Shown: one piece after another, positions 8,061 through 16,184 of the stretch
Layout of the letters: every line of letters starts with the position of its first letter
Position numbering within the stretch: position 1 is the stretch's first letter
Assembly (NCBI GenBank): GCA_016295615.1
Contig: JAEDKW010000006.1
Span: 1 to 30,629, forward strand
DNA: 30,629 bases
Direction: 5' to 3'
Source of the DNA: Oscillospiraceae bacterium
GTDB taxonomy: Bacteria > Bacillota > Clostridia > Oscillospirales > Oscillospiraceae
Program-made: the position numbers and the translations under genes
The notes under the pieces: model-generated
Databases searched by the model: none
Seen by the model: the letters and a program-made list of their open reading frames with translations, nothing else
What the model was told of the DNA's origin: nothing

Positions 8061-8506
8061 AGGAACCGTTCTACATACAGGCGGCGGGCGAATATCAAAA
8101 GCGGCTCGCGCGCCACTGCAAGCTGGAGATCGTGGAGCTGCCGGAGCAGAGGCTCGGCGACGATCCGAGCGAAGCCGAGATCGAGCAGAGCCTGCTGAAG
8201 GAGGCTGCGATGATCGGGGAAAAGCTGCCCAGGGGCGGCATGCTGATCGCCATGTGCGTGGAGGGCACGGAGCTCTCAAGCGTTCAGTTCGCGCAGAAAT
8301 TGCAGCAGTTCGCCTCGCGCGGCGCGTCCCAGCTCACCTTTTTGATCGGCTCGAGCTTCGGTCTGCACCCAAGCATCAAGGAGGCGGCGGATCTCAAGCT
8401 CTCCGTTTCCCCGATGACCTTTCCGCACCATCTGTTCCGCGTGATGCTGCTCGAGCAGCTCTACCGCGCGTATCAGATCGCAAACGGCACAAAATATCAC
8501 AAGTAG
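8024..8506 (+). CDS. rlmH: 23S rRNA (pseudouridine1915-N3)-methyltransferase RlmH
   Basis: A 160-residue SPOUT methyltransferase, against 155-159 for characterised RlmH. It uses S-adenosylmethionine to methylate pseudouridine 1915 in helix 69 of 23S rRNA on assembled ribosomes. The family signature is the SAM-knot segment LIGSSFGL, the LSVSPMTFPHHLFRVMLLEQLYRA stretch split across residues 132-152, and the C-terminal YHK. The start lies inside yycJ (37-base overlap) with GAGG a few bases ahead, so coupled translation is likely. yycJ-rlmH adjacency is widespread in Bacillota. Confidence 0.94.
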   Translation: MQKVTVLCVGKLKEPFYIQAAGEYQKRLARHCKLEIVELPEQRLGDDPSEAEIEQSLLKEAAMIGEKLPRGGMLIAMCVEGTELSSVQFAQKLQQFASRGASQLTFLIGSSFGLHPSIKEAADLKLSVSPMTFPHHLFRVMLLEQLYRAYQIANGTKYHK

Positions 8507-8518
8507 GAGGAATTTCAT

Positions 8519-8836
8519 ATGTTCGATGAAAGCAAGCTCACCTGGGGGCGGGAACCGCGCGATTTGGCGGAGCGCTGGCCGAGGGCGGAAGACGGCACGC
8601 CGGAGCAGGCCGCTTTCCTCACAAGCGTCGTCGAAGCCGACAGTCAGGCCGATCTGGTCGTTCAGATGCTGCGCTCTTATGACATTCCGGTGATCAAACA
8701 ATACGATAAAGACGGAACGCTCGGCAAGGTCGTGCTCGGCTTTTCCGGCTACGGCGTTTCCCTCTACGTTCCTGCGTCCATGCTGGAGGACGCGCAAAAT
8801 CTGCTCAAGCCCGTTGATGAGGAGGAAATGAAATGA
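8519..8836 (+). CDS. DUF2007-type putative signal-transducing protein
   Basis: A 105-residue soluble protein. The middle and C-terminal part (about 35-95: a segment on changes in LLxxYxIP, a GKV-x-LGFSGYGVSLYVP core, then an ML-x-DA-x-x-LL helix) matches the DUF2007 small alpha/beta domain as I know it. Its function is not established. AGGAGG sits 7 bases before the ATG, 12 bases after rlmH; its stop overlaps the next start (ATGA), so it is cotranscribed and probably translationally coupled to the mutase. Confidence 0.75.
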   Translation: MFDESKLTWGREPRDLAERWPRAEDGTPEQAAFLTSVVEADSQADLVVQMLRSYDIPVIKQYDKDGTLGKVVLGFSGYGVSLYVPASMLEDAQNLLKPVDEEEMK

Positions 8837-10557
8837 ACTACCGTCAGGAATACGAAAGATGGCTCGCCTCTCCTGCGCTGAGCGCGGAGGAGCACGCGGA
8901 GCTTCTGTCCATCGCAAACGACGAAAAGGAGATCGAAAGCCGCTTTTACGGTCCGCTGGAATTCGGCACGGCGGGACTGCGCGGCACAATGTATGTCGGA
9001 CTGCACAATATGAACCGGCACGTCATCCGCTGGGCAACGCAGGGCTTTGCCAACGTGATCTGCGCCGAGGGCGCGGAGGCGAAAGCGCGCGGCGTCGCCA
9101 TCTGCATGGACTGCCGCAACCACTCGCAGGAGTTTGCCCGCGCCGCCGCCTGCGTCATGGCGGCAAACGGAGTGAAGGTCTACCTGTTTGAAGCTCTGCG
9201 CCCCACGCCGGAGCTTTCCTTCGCCGTGCGCGAATACGGCTGTCAGGCGGGCATCAATGTCACCGCCAGCCACAATCCGAAGGAATACAACGGCTACAAG
9301 GTCTACTGGTCCGACGGCGCGCAGCTGCCGCCGCAGCACGCCGCCGCGATCGCAGCGGAGCTCGCCGAAATCGACATCTTCACCGGCGTGCGGTCCATGG
9401 ACTATGACGAGGCGGTCTCCGCCGGGCTCATTACGCTCATCGGCGCGGACTGCGACGAGAAATTCATGGCACACGTCATGAGCATGGTCAACGATTACGA
9501 GACCGTCAAAAAGGTCGCGGACGATTTCACGCTTGTCTATACGCCGTTCCACGGCTGCGGCTACAAGCTCGTGCCGGAGGCGCTGACGAAGCTCGGCATC
9601 AAGCATCTCATCTGCGTCCCCGAGCAGATGGTGATCGACGGCAATTTCCCCACCGTTGTCTCCCCCAACCCCGAAAATCCCGAGGGCTTCTATCTCGCCG
9701 TTGACCTTGCCAACAAGCACGGCGCGGACTTCATTCTCGGCACGGACCCGGACAGCGACCGCGTGGGTATCCTTGTGCGTGACCACAACGGCGATTTTCA
9801 GCCCGTCACCGGCAACCAGACCGGCGTTCTGCTGCTCGACTACCTCATCGGCGCGATGAAGCGCGCCGGAACGCTGCCCGAAAACGCCGCCGCGCTCAAG
9901 ACCATCGTCACCACCGAGATGGCGCGCAAGGTCGCCGAAGCCAACGGCATCGACTGCTACGATACCTTTACCGGCTTCAAATTCATGGCGGAAAAGATGA
10001 ACCAGCTTGAAAGCGAGGGCAAAAACACCGTCATCTTCTCCTACGAGGAGTCCTACGGCTACATGATCGGTCACTATGTGCGCGACAAGGACGCCGTCAC
10101 CGCGTCGCTGCTGCTCACCGAGATGGCGGCATGGTACCACGCGCAGGGCATGACGCTCTTTGACGCGCTGCAGAAGCTGTACGAGAAGTACGGCTGGTAC
10201 GGGGAAAAGACGCACAACCTCGTCATGCCCGGTCTTGACGGTCTTGAAAAGATGACCTCTTTGATGAACACGCTGCGCACCGCGCCGCCCGCCGAGATCG
10301 CCGGCACAGCCGTCGTCGCCCGCCGCGATTACTTAAACGGCACGCAGACCGACTGCGTCAGCGGCGCAGTGACGCAGATCGAGCTCAAGGGGTCGAACGT
10401 TTTGCGCTTTGCCCTCTCTGACGGCACGGTCATCCTCGTGCGTCCGAGCGGTACGGAGCCGAAGATCAAGGTCTATATCCTCACGCAGGGCAAAGACGCG
10501 TCCGAGCGCGATGCGCGCATTGAAGCCTACTCCGCGTGGGTAAAAACACTGGCATAA
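8833..10557 (+). CDS. pgcA: Phosphohexomutase, alpha-phosphoglucomutase type
   Basis: A 574-residue alpha-D-phosphohexomutase, near the 581 of B. subtilis PgcA. The N-terminus with YERWLASP and LEFGTAGLRG is typical of the class. The phosphoserine loop is TASHNPKEYNG (Ser146), the metal loop is GTDPDSDRVGI, the sugar loop includes FSYEESYGY, and the phosphate-binding loop is RPSGTEPKIKVY. It interconverts glucose-1-P and glucose-6-P (possibly also mannose phosphates), supplying UDP-glucose for wall teichoic or other surface polymers. Start fixed by the ATGA overlap with the previous gene. Confidence 0.92.
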   Translation: MNYRQEYERWLASPALSAEEHAELLSIANDEKEIESRFYGPLEFGTAGLRGTMYVGLHNMNRHVIRWATQGFANVICAEGAEAKARGVAICMDCRNHSQEFARAAACVMAANGVKVYLFEALRPTPELSFAVREYGCQAGINVTASHNPKEYNGYKVYWSDGAQLPPQHAAAIAAELAEIDIFTGVRSMDYDEAVSAGLITLIGADCDEKFMAHVMSMVNDYETVKKVADDFTLVYTPFHGCGYKLVPEALTKLGIKHLICVPEQMVIDGNFPTVVSPNPENPEGFYLAVDLANKHGADFILGTDPDSDRVGILVRDHNGDFQPVTGNQTGVLLLDYLIGAMKRAGTLPENAAALKTIVTTEMARKVAEANGIDCYDTFTGFKFMAEKMNQLESEGKNTVIFSYEESYGYMIGHYVRDKDAVTASLLLTEMAAWYHAQGMTLFDALQKLYEKYGWYGEKTHNLVMPGLDGLEKMTSLMNTLRTAPPAEIAGTAVVARRDYLNGTQTDCVSGAVTQIELKGSNVLRFALSDGTVILVRPSGTEPKIKVYILTQGKDASERDARIEAYSAWVKTLA

Positions 10558-10581
10558 GATAAGAAAGGAAGCTCTCTCCCC

Positions 10582-11559
10582 ATGGCACTGTTAGCCCTGT
10601 ACTGGTCGATCATGATCGTGTTCTATCTGATCGCTTCGCGTCTGCGCCGCTGTGCCGGCCGCTTCGCCTTCGTTGACAGGCTGATGACGCTCAGCGTCTT
10701 TGCCCTTGTCTTTGTCATGGGACTGCGTATGGGGGCAAACCGCGAGATCACCTCAAGCCTCCGGACCATCGGCGTGCAGGCTGTTCTTGTCACGGTACTG
10801 GTCATTGCCTTCGCCATGCTGGGCGCGACGCTTGTGCGGAAGCTGCTGCACATTAGCAAGCGCGCTTTCCCTGTCAGCGCGGACTCTCCGCCGGAGGAGA
10901 CGCACGTCTCCGGTGAGCGGAAGCTTGACGCTTCGGGCACGAGAACCTCCCTGATGATCTTTTTGCTGGTCGTGACCGGCATGCTGCTCGGGTACTTTCT
11001 CATCCCGCGCATCGTTTCTGATTTGGACGCCTTTGAAGCAGCCTCCGGCGACTGGATCGTGATCGGTCTTTGCATCATGCTGGCATTCGTCGGCTTCAGC
11101 ATGGGGCTGAGCGATCATCTTAAACCTGTTCTGCAGGGCGCGGGTCCGGGCGTTTTTCTCGTTCCCGTTTTCTCCGTAGCCGGGTCGCTCCTCGGCGGTG
11201 CGGTCTATGCACTGCTCTCTCCGCTGAGTCTGCGCGAGGGACTCGCCATCGCCGCCGGCTTCGGCTGGTACACGATGGCGCCCGGCGTCATCTCCGGCGC
11301 GGGGTATGAGATCGCCGGCGCGATCTCGTTCTTACATAACGTTCTGCGCGAGACGCTCGGCATCATTCTGCTGCCGCTTCTTGCGGAGAAATTCGGGTGC
11401 ATTGAGGCGGTCACCGTTCCCGGCACCGCCGCGATGGACGTCTGCCTCCCCATCGTGGAGCGTTCCTGCACACCGCCAACCATCGCCTATTCCTTCACGA
11501 CCGGCATGGTCTCCTGCCTCGCCTGTGCGCTGCTCGTGCCGCTGATCATGGGCATCTGA
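10582..11559 (+). CDS. lysO: LysO-family lysine exporter
   Basis: A 325-residue membrane protein with about eight hydrophobic segments in two clusters (residues 1-90 and 130-325), separated by a charged cytoplasmic stretch. The features GLRMGANREI near 50-60, the GFGWYTMAPGV segment, FLHNVLRETLGI and TAAMDVCLPIVER match the LysO (YbjE, Lys_export) family, which exports L-lysine and toxic analogues such as thialysine. Slightly longer than the roughly 300 residues of E. coli LysO. AAAGGAAG precedes the ATG; the gap after the mutase is only 24 bases, so it shares that transcript and no lysine riboswitch fits between. Confidence 0.85.
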   Translation: MALLALYWSIMIVFYLIASRLRRCAGRFAFVDRLMTLSVFALVFVMGLRMGANREITSSLRTIGVQAVLVTVLVIAFAMLGATLVRKLLHISKRAFPVSADSPPEETHVSGERKLDASGTRTSLMIFLLVVTGMLLGYFLIPRIVSDLDAFEAASGDWIVIGLCIMLAFVGFSMGLSDHLKPVLQGAGPGVFLVPVFSVAGSLLGGAVYALLSPLSLREGLAIAAGFGWYTMAPGVISGAGYEIAGAISFLHNVLRETLGIILLPLLAEKFGCIEAVTVPGTAAMDVCLPIVERSCTPPTIAYSFTTGMVSCLACALLVPLIMGI

Positions 11560-11582
11560 GCAGGCTCCCTCCCATAAAAAAC

Positions 11583-11625
11583 ATACGGTGCAGACCCAAA
11601 AGCGGGTCTGCACCGTATTGCTTTT
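11583..11625 (+). terminator. Bidirectional terminator between lysO and clpC
   Basis: A perfect 15-bp stem (11583-11597 with 11604-11618) and a 6-base loop. T-rich runs lie on both sides (CTTTTT after it on the plus strand, TTTTTT on the minus strand from the A-run near 11576-11581), so it can end both converging genes. Confidence 0.92.
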
Positions 11626-11636
11626 TGTATGGGATC

Positions 11637-14081
11637 TTACTTTGTCACGCAGAGCTCGTCGTCCCGAACGGTCACATTTGCGGTATCGCCGTTTTTGAGC
11701 GTGCCCTCAAGCAGCTGCTCGGCAACCGCGTCCTCGACCTGATTGCGGATGACCCTGCGCAGCGGGCGGGCGCCGTAATCCGGGTCGAAGCCGACCTTGG
11801 CAAGCTTTTCGATGGCGGCGTCATCCGCGGAGATGGTCACTCCCAGCTCTGCAATGCGCGCCGCGGTGTTTTTGAGCATGCGGCGGGCGATCTCGGCAAT
11901 GTCGTCCTGCGTCAGGCGGCGGAAGACGATCGTCTCGTCAATGCGGTTGAGAAACTCCGGCTTGAAGGTCCGCTTGAGCTCCGCCATGACCGCTGTTTTG
12001 ACGCGCGCAAACTGCTCGTCTTCACCGTGCTGCTCATCATTCGCAAAGCCGAATGTATTGGCAGAGGCGGTGATGTTTTTCGCGCCCACATTCGAGGTCA
12101 TGACGATGACCGTGTTTTTGAAATCCACATGCCTGCCCTGAGAATCGGTGACAACGCCGTCCTCAAGGATCTGCAGCAGGATGTTCCAGACATCCTCATG
12201 CGCCTTTTCGATCTCGTCAAACAGCACCACGCTGTACGGCTTGCGGCGCACCTTCTCCGTCAGCTGTCCGCCTTCGTCATAGCCGACATAGCCCGGCGGA
12301 GAGCCGACCAGACGCGACACCGTATGCCGCTCCATATACTCGCTCATGTCGATGCGGACCATGGCGTTTTCGTCGCCGAACATGGCCTCGGCAAGCGCCT
12401 TGCAAAGCTCCGTCTTGCCGACGCCCGTGGGACCGAGGAACAAAAACGAGCCGATGGGGCGCTTGGGATCCTTGATGCCCACTCTGCCGCGGCGGATCGC
12501 CCTGGCGACAGCCCTGACCGCTTCCTCCTGTCCCACAACACGCTCGTGGAGCGTATCCTCCAGCTTCAGCAGCCGCTCGCTTTCGCTTTCTGTCAGGCGG
12601 TTGACCGGGATCCCCGTCCAGCCGGAAACGACAGCTGCGATATCGTCTGCGCCGACGCTGCCGCAGCTTTGTGAAAGCTGTGCCTTGCGGTGCTCACGCT
12701 CCCGCTCCGCCTGATCGCGGTAGTCCGCTTCGATGTCACGCAGCTGCGCGGCCTTTTCGTAGTCCTGCGCGCTGATCGCCAGATTCTTTTCCTTGGAGAT
12801 CGCAGCGATCTTTTCCTCGATCGCCTTGAGATCGGGCGATGCCCCCTGCGCCTCCATACGCACGCGGGAAGCCGCCTCATCCATCAGGTCGATCGCCTTA
12901 TCGGGCAGGAAGCGGTCGTTGATATAGCGGCGGGACAGCTCGACCGCGGCGGAGAGCGCCTCGTCCGTGATGGTGAGGTGATGATGCGCCTCGTACTTGT
13001 CGCGCAGCCCCTTGAGGATCTCAAGCGTCTGCTCGCTCGTCGGCTCGCCGACCTGCACCGGCTGGAAGCGGCGCTCCAGCGCGGCGTCCTTCTCGATATA
13101 TTTTCGGTACTCGGAAAGCGTCGTGGCGCCGATGACACGGATCTCGCCGCGCCCGAGCGCGGGCTTGATGATATTTGCCGCATCCACCGCACCCTCGGCG
13201 CTGCCCGCGCCGACGATGGTATGCAGCTCATCAATGAAGAGAATGACGCTGCCGTCGCGTTTGACCTCGTCAATGAGTCCCTTGATGCGCTCTTCAAACT
13301 CGCCGCGGTACTTCGTACCGGCGACCATGCCCGAAAGGTCAAGCGACAAAAGACGCTTGTCCATCAGCTCCTCCGGCACATCGGAAAGCACGATCTTCTG
13401 GGCAAGTCCTTCGGCGATGGCCGTCTTGCCCACGCCCGGCTCGCCGATGAGCACGGGGTTGTTCTTCGTGCGGCGCGAGAGGATCTGGATGGTGCGGTTG
13501 ATCTCCTCATCGCGCCCGATCACGGGATCCAGCTTTCCCTCACGCGCCATCGCGGTCAAATCGCGGGTAAACTCCGCGAGACCCTTGCCGCTTTTCGCCT
13601 CCGTGCGGCTGACGCGTCCGGCTTTGGACGCGGCGGCGCGCGGCGTTTCCCCGCTTCTTTGCACAACGGCTCCGTAAAGCTTTTTGACATCCACGCCGGC
13701 AGTCGTCAGCAGGCGTACCGCCATGTTGCTTCCGTCCCGCAGCAGCCCCAAAAGCAGGTGCTCCGTCTCGATCATCTCGCTTCCGGCGCGCGCCGCCTCG
13801 CCGACGGCAAGCTCCACCGTGCTGCGCGCGCGGGGGGTCAGCCCCTGCGTCGGCATGGATTCCGCCATGCCGCGTCCGACCGTACGAATGATCAGATCGC
13901 GCACCATCGACTCCGTGAGACCGGTCTCGATCAGCGCCCGGTAGGCGTTGCCGCTGTCCTCACGCAAAAGCGCCAGCAGCAGGTGCTCGCAGCCGACGTA
14001 GCCGTGTCCCAGCTCGCCTGCCGCCTCCTGCGCAAGACGCAAAACATTCTCCGCACGCGGAGAGAACTTCTTTTCACTCAT
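11637..14081 (-). CDS. clpC: ClpC AAA+ unfoldase
   Basis: An 814-residue Hsp100 protein: double Clp-N repeat (5-145), first AAA domain with Walker A GEPGVGKT (213-220) and LFIDELHTI (about 281-289), a middle region with the UVR-like coiled segment (DYEKAAQLRD, 420-455) that marks ClpC rather than ClpA, second AAA domain with GPTGVGKT (550-557) and VVLFDEIEKAH (about 618-628). ClpC unfolds substrates for ClpP and, in Bacillota, acts with adaptors such as MecA or McsA/McsB. It is the last gene of the ctsR-mcsA-clpC operon, 23 bases after mcsA. Usual length; no missing motif seen. Confidence 0.97.
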   Translation of the reverse strand: MSEKKFSPRAENVLRLAQEAAGELGHGYVGCEHLLLALLREDSGNAYRALIETGLTESMVRDLIIRTVGRGMAESMPTQGLTPRARSTVELAVGEAARAGSEMIETEHLLLGLLRDGSNMAVRLLTTAGVDVKKLYGAVVQRSGETPRAAASKAGRVSRTEAKSGKGLAEFTRDLTAMAREGKLDPVIGRDEEINRTIQILSRRTKNNPVLIGEPGVGKTAIAEGLAQKIVLSDVPEELMDKRLLSLDLSGMVAGTKYRGEFEERIKGLIDEVKRDGSVILFIDELHTIVGAGSAEGAVDAANIIKPALGRGEIRVIGATTLSEYRKYIEKDAALERRFQPVQVGEPTSEQTLEILKGLRDKYEAHHHLTITDEALSAAVELSRRYINDRFLPDKAIDLMDEAASRVRMEAQGASPDLKAIEEKIAAISKEKNLAISAQDYEKAAQLRDIEADYRDQAEREREHRKAQLSQSCGSVGADDIAAVVSGWTGIPVNRLTESESERLLKLEDTLHERVVGQEEAVRAVARAIRRGRVGIKDPKRPIGSFLFLGPTGVGKTELCKALAEAMFGDENAMVRIDMSEYMERHTVSRLVGSPPGYVGYDEGGQLTEKVRRKPYSVVLFDEIEKAHEDVWNILLQILEDGVVTDSQGRHVDFKNTVIVMTSNVGAKNITASANTFGFANDEQHGEDEQFARVKTAVMAELKRTFKPEFLNRIDETIVFRRLTQDDIAEIARRMLKNTAARIAELGVTISADDAAIEKLAKVGFDPDYGARPLRRVIRNQVEDAVAEQLLEGTLKNGDTANVTVRDDELCVTK

Positions 14082-14104
14082 ATACTCTCACTTCTTTCTT
14101 AAAT

Positions 14105-14512
14105 TCAGTCTTCCAGCCGCTTGAGCTCATCGCGGAGCCGGGCGGCCTTTTCGTAGTCCTCCTGCTCCAGCGCTTCATCCAGCGAAACACGCAGCGCATT
14201 TCGCTCCCGCTCGCGCCGCAGCTCACGCTGCTCCTGCTCCGAGAGGAGCGGCTTTTCGTGCTCCTCCTCGGCAGGCAGCACATGGAGCAGCCGGCGTCCT
14301 GCCGGCGTAAAGGACGGTTCGCTGAAAAAGCTTTCCGCACCCACAGCGCGCGGCAAAAGCGAAAAGAGACTGTCCCAGGCTCCGCCGATTTCGCTGCGGT
14401 AACCGAGCGCGTTCGCGCAGGATTCGCAAAGATGCGCCTCTGTCACATGCCCGTTCACATTGGAACGGTAATAAAAGGTGGCGTCATTTCTGCCACAGTT
14501 CTCACATTTCAT
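14105..14512 (-). CDS. mcsA: McsA-like zinc-finger/UVR protein, short form
   Basis: A 135-residue protein. One zinc finger is made by C3-x2-C6 and C29-x2-C32; the C-terminal 25-30 residues (SLDEALEQEDYEKAARLRDEL) are a UVR motif like that of McsA and UvrB. B. subtilis McsA, about 185 residues, carries a second CxxC pair in its middle; here the middle (33-100) has no cysteine at all. McsA normally activates the arginine kinase McsB and helps ClpC. mcsB would be expected next, but clpC follows after 23 bases. So it is probably a ClpC/CtsR partner without the kinase role. AAGGAGG lies 8-9 bases before the ATG. Confidence 0.82.
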   Translation of the reverse strand: MKCENCGRNDATFYYRSNVNGHVTEAHLCESCANALGYRSEIGGAWDSLFSLLPRAVGAESFFSEPSFTPAGRRLLHVLPAEEEHEKPLLSEQEQRELRRERERNALRVSLDEALEQEDYEKAARLRDELKRLED

Positions 14513-14536
14513 TATGTTTTCCTCCTTTTGCCATAA

Positions 14537-14986
14537 TTAAACACAGTGGATCAGGACCTGCCGCATCAAATCGGCACGCAGGACATCGCGCGTCGAACGA
14601 GGCACGCTGCGCAGCGCGGTATCGCTCAGCACGATCTGCAGCAGCCGGGCGGTCTCCTGTGAGATCGCTTCCGTTTCATACAGATTCCGCACGATCGCCA
14701 AAGCGCTCCGTGTGTCGATCTCCGGACCGATGGAGTTGATGAAGTGCATCAAAAGCGTCGGTCGGTCAACGCGCACACGGGTAATGCGGATATATCCGCC
14801 GCCGCCGCGCCGGCTCTCCACGATGTAGCCATGCTCCGGCGAGAAGCGCGTGGACATGACGTAGTTGATCTGGCTCGGCACGCAGTGAAACCGCTGCGCC
14901 AGATCGTTCCGCTGTAATTCCAGCACCCCGTCGGCGTCCTCAAGTTCCCCGCGGATGAATTCCGCAATCATGTCGCTGATGCCCAT
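14537..14986 (-). CDS. ctsR: CtsR, class III heat-shock repressor
   Basis: A 149-residue repressor. The N-terminal winged helix carries the family hallmarks FHCVPSQINYVMSTRF (about 33-48), then GYIVESRRGGGGYIRI, where the glycine-rich wing doubles as the heat sensor in known CtsR. The C-terminal half is the dimerisation domain. It represses clp genes by binding tandem RGTCAAA heptads; two perfect copies of that operator lie in its own promoter (15004-15020 and 15064-15080), so autorepression is nearly certain. AGGAGG precedes the ATG. First gene of ctsR-mcsA-clpC. Confidence 0.96.
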   Translation of the reverse strand: MGISDMIAEFIRGELEDADGVLELQRNDLAQRFHCVPSQINYVMSTRFSPEHGYIVESRRGGGGYIRITRVRVDRPTLLMHFINSIGPEIDTRSALAIVRNLYETEAISQETARLLQIVLSDTALRSVPRSTRDVLRADLMRQVLIHCV

Positions 14987-15003
14987 GGCTCCGTCCTCCT
15001 ATG

Positions 15004-15020
15004 TTTGACTTTCTTTGACT
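15004..15020 (-). promoter_or_regulatory. CtsR operator, proximal copy
   Basis: On the minus strand AGTCAAA-GAA-AGTCAAA, an exact match to the CtsR consensus RGTCAAA-NAN-RGTCAAA. It covers the expected transcription start just downstream of the -10 at 15029-15034. Confidence 0.95.
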
Positions 15021-15028
15021 TTTTAGAC

Positions 15029-15056
15029 AGTATAGCACATTCCCCCCTGATGTCAA
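15029..15056 (-). promoter_or_regulatory. SigA promoter of ctsR-mcsA-clpC
   Basis: On the minus strand TTGACA (15051-15056), 16 bases, TATACT (15029-15034). It is flanked on both sides by CtsR operators, so a bound repressor would block polymerase. Confidence 0.9.
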
Positions 15057-15063
15057 TAGCTTT

Positions 15064-15080
15064 TTTGACCTTCTTTGACT
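15064..15080 (-). promoter_or_regulatory. CtsR operator, distal copy
   Basis: On the minus strand AGTCAAA-GAA-GGTCAAA, again an exact consensus match, 7 bases upstream of the -35. Its centre is 60 bases from the proximal copy, close to six helical turns. Confidence 0.93.
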
Positions 15081-15180
15081 TTTTACAAATTGTTCAAATT
15101 TTTGCGTAACCGGAACGGCGCGCGGAACAAGGCGAACAAAAAATTTTGTCGAATTTCAGAATTTTCCTGCATACTTTCTC

Positions 15181-15208
15181 TTGCATTTTCATACTTTCAT
15201 GGTACAAT
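15181..15208 (+). promoter_or_regulatory. SigA promoter of the ferredoxin gene
   Basis: TTGCAT (15181-15186), 16 bases, TACAAT (15203-15208), about 47 bases from the likely start to the ferredoxin ATG. Confidence 0.7.
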
Positions 15209-15261
15209 AGGTTCAATAGTTAGCATATCAATGCTGCTCAATACTTATGGAGGTGCTACAC

Positions 15262-15432
15262 ATGGCTTATAAAATCAGTTCCGCTTGCGTCAGCTGCGGT
15301 GCTTGCGCAGATGCCTGCCCCGTCGGTGCGATCTCTCAGGGCGACGCTCAGTATCAGATCGACGAGAACGCCTGCCTCGACTGCGGTTCTTGCGCTGATA
15401 CCTGCCCCAACGGCGCTATCGCTCAGGCCTGA
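15262..15432 (+). CDS. 2[4Fe-4S] clostridial-type ferredoxin
   Basis: A 56-residue electron carrier with two CxxCxxCxxxCP motifs: Cys9, 12, 15, 19 and Cys38, 41, 44, 48, each binding parts of the two [4Fe-4S] clusters. Length and spacing are those of classic clostridial ferredoxin, serving low-potential reactions such as pyruvate:ferredoxin oxidoreductase or hydrogenase. GGAGGT (15249-15254) is 7 bases before ATG 15262; an in-frame ATG at 15247 lies before this site and is not used. It is monocistronic, between its own promoter and terminator, as expected for an abundant protein. Confidence 0.96.
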   Translation: MAYKISSACVSCGACADACPVGAISQGDAQYQIDENACLDCGSCADTCPNGAIAQA

Positions 15433-15443
15433 TTGATGCAACA

Positions 15444-15476
15444 AAGAAACGCGCCTTAACCGGCGCGTTTCTTGTT
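15444..15476 (+). terminator. Terminator of the ferredoxin gene
   Basis: A 12-bp stem (AAGAAACGCGCC with GGCGCGTTTCTT, 15444-15455 and 15462-15473), 6-base loop, then a short GTT tail; T-tract is weak, so some readthrough into the methyltransferase is possible. Confidence 0.75.
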
Positions 15477-15494
15477 ATCTGCTGAAATACATTC

Positions 15495-16181
15495 ATGATT
15501 CGACAGGATTTTTTATGGGAGGGCGGTCCCTCCTTTTATTTTGATACCGAGCTCTTCCCTCCCTCGACCGACAGCTTCGCCCTGGGTTATTTTGCCGCGC
15601 CGAAAAGCGGCAGCAGGGTGTGCGATCTCGGCTGCGGCACGGGACTTTTGGGCGCGTTGCTGATGGCGCGAAACGCCGGACTCACGCTGCACAATGTCGA
15701 GCTTCAGGAGCGTGCGCTGGCGCTTGCCGGGCGTACCTTTGCCGAAAACGGCTGGCAGGCGGAATTTGCGCTTGGCGATCTTCGCGACGCCGCCGTGCTC
15801 CCTGCCGCCGGAACGATGGACTATGCCGTCTCGAATCCGCCGTACTTCAGGGCGGGAAGCGGGGCGAGCGCGCCGGAGCCCTCGCGCCAAAGCGCGCGCG
15901 AGGAATCGAACTGCACGATAGCGGACGTCTGCACCGCCGCCGCGCGTGTGCTGCGCTGGGGCGGAAGCTTCGCGGTCGTCTACCGTCCGGAACGGCTGGT
16001 CGATCTGCTCGTGAGCCTGCGTGCGCACGGCATGGAGCCGAAACGTCTGCGCTTCGTTCAGACAAAGGACGTTCCATCGCTCGTGCTGGTCGAAAGCAGG
16101 CGCGGCGGCAAGCCTGGGCTAACCGTGGAGCCGCCGCTGATCATCGGCAGCGGGGAATGGGAGAAGGTATATTTCCGATAA
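15495..16181 (+). CDS. TrmN6-like tRNA adenine-N6 methyltransferase
   Basis: A 228-residue class I SAM methyltransferase. Motif I is VCDLGCGTG (42-50); the catalytic NPPY of amino-group methylases is at 114-117 (SNPPYFRAG). FLWEGG and the FPPSTDSFALG region resemble the start of YfiC/TrmN6 enzymes, which modify adenine 37 of tRNA1(Val) in E. coli; the Bacillota homologue (YabB) is less studied. No clear ribosome site precedes ATG 15495, which lies only 21 bases after the ferredoxin terminator stem. I see no promoter of its own, so expression may depend on readthrough. The start is not certain. Confidence 0.8.
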   Translation: MIRQDFLWEGGPSFYFDTELFPPSTDSFALGYFAAPKSGSRVCDLGCGTGLLGALLMARNAGLTLHNVELQERALALAGRTFAENGWQAEFALGDLRDAAVLPAAGTMDYAVSNPPYFRAGSGASAPEPSRQSAREESNCTIADVCTAAARVLRWGGSFAVVYRPERLVDLLVSLRAHGMEPKRLRFVQTKDVPSLVLVESRRGGKPGLTVEPPLIIGSGEWEKVYFR

Positions 16182-16184
16182 AAG

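Noticed and set aside
10558..10581. Possible lysine riboswitch before lysO
   Set aside because: The gap to the preceding gene is only 24 bases, far too short for the aptamer.
12690..14102. Long plus-strand open frame (about 470 codons)
   Set aside because: It is the antisense shadow of clpC, which has full AAA+ motifs; the high GC makes such shadows common here. The same holds for long minus-strand frames over walRK, yycH, murA and pgcA.
15075..15272. A 65-codon plus-strand frame before the ferredoxin
   Set aside because: It spans the CtsR operator and the ferredoxin promoter and ribosome site, has no ribosome site of its own, and runs out of frame into the ferredoxin start.
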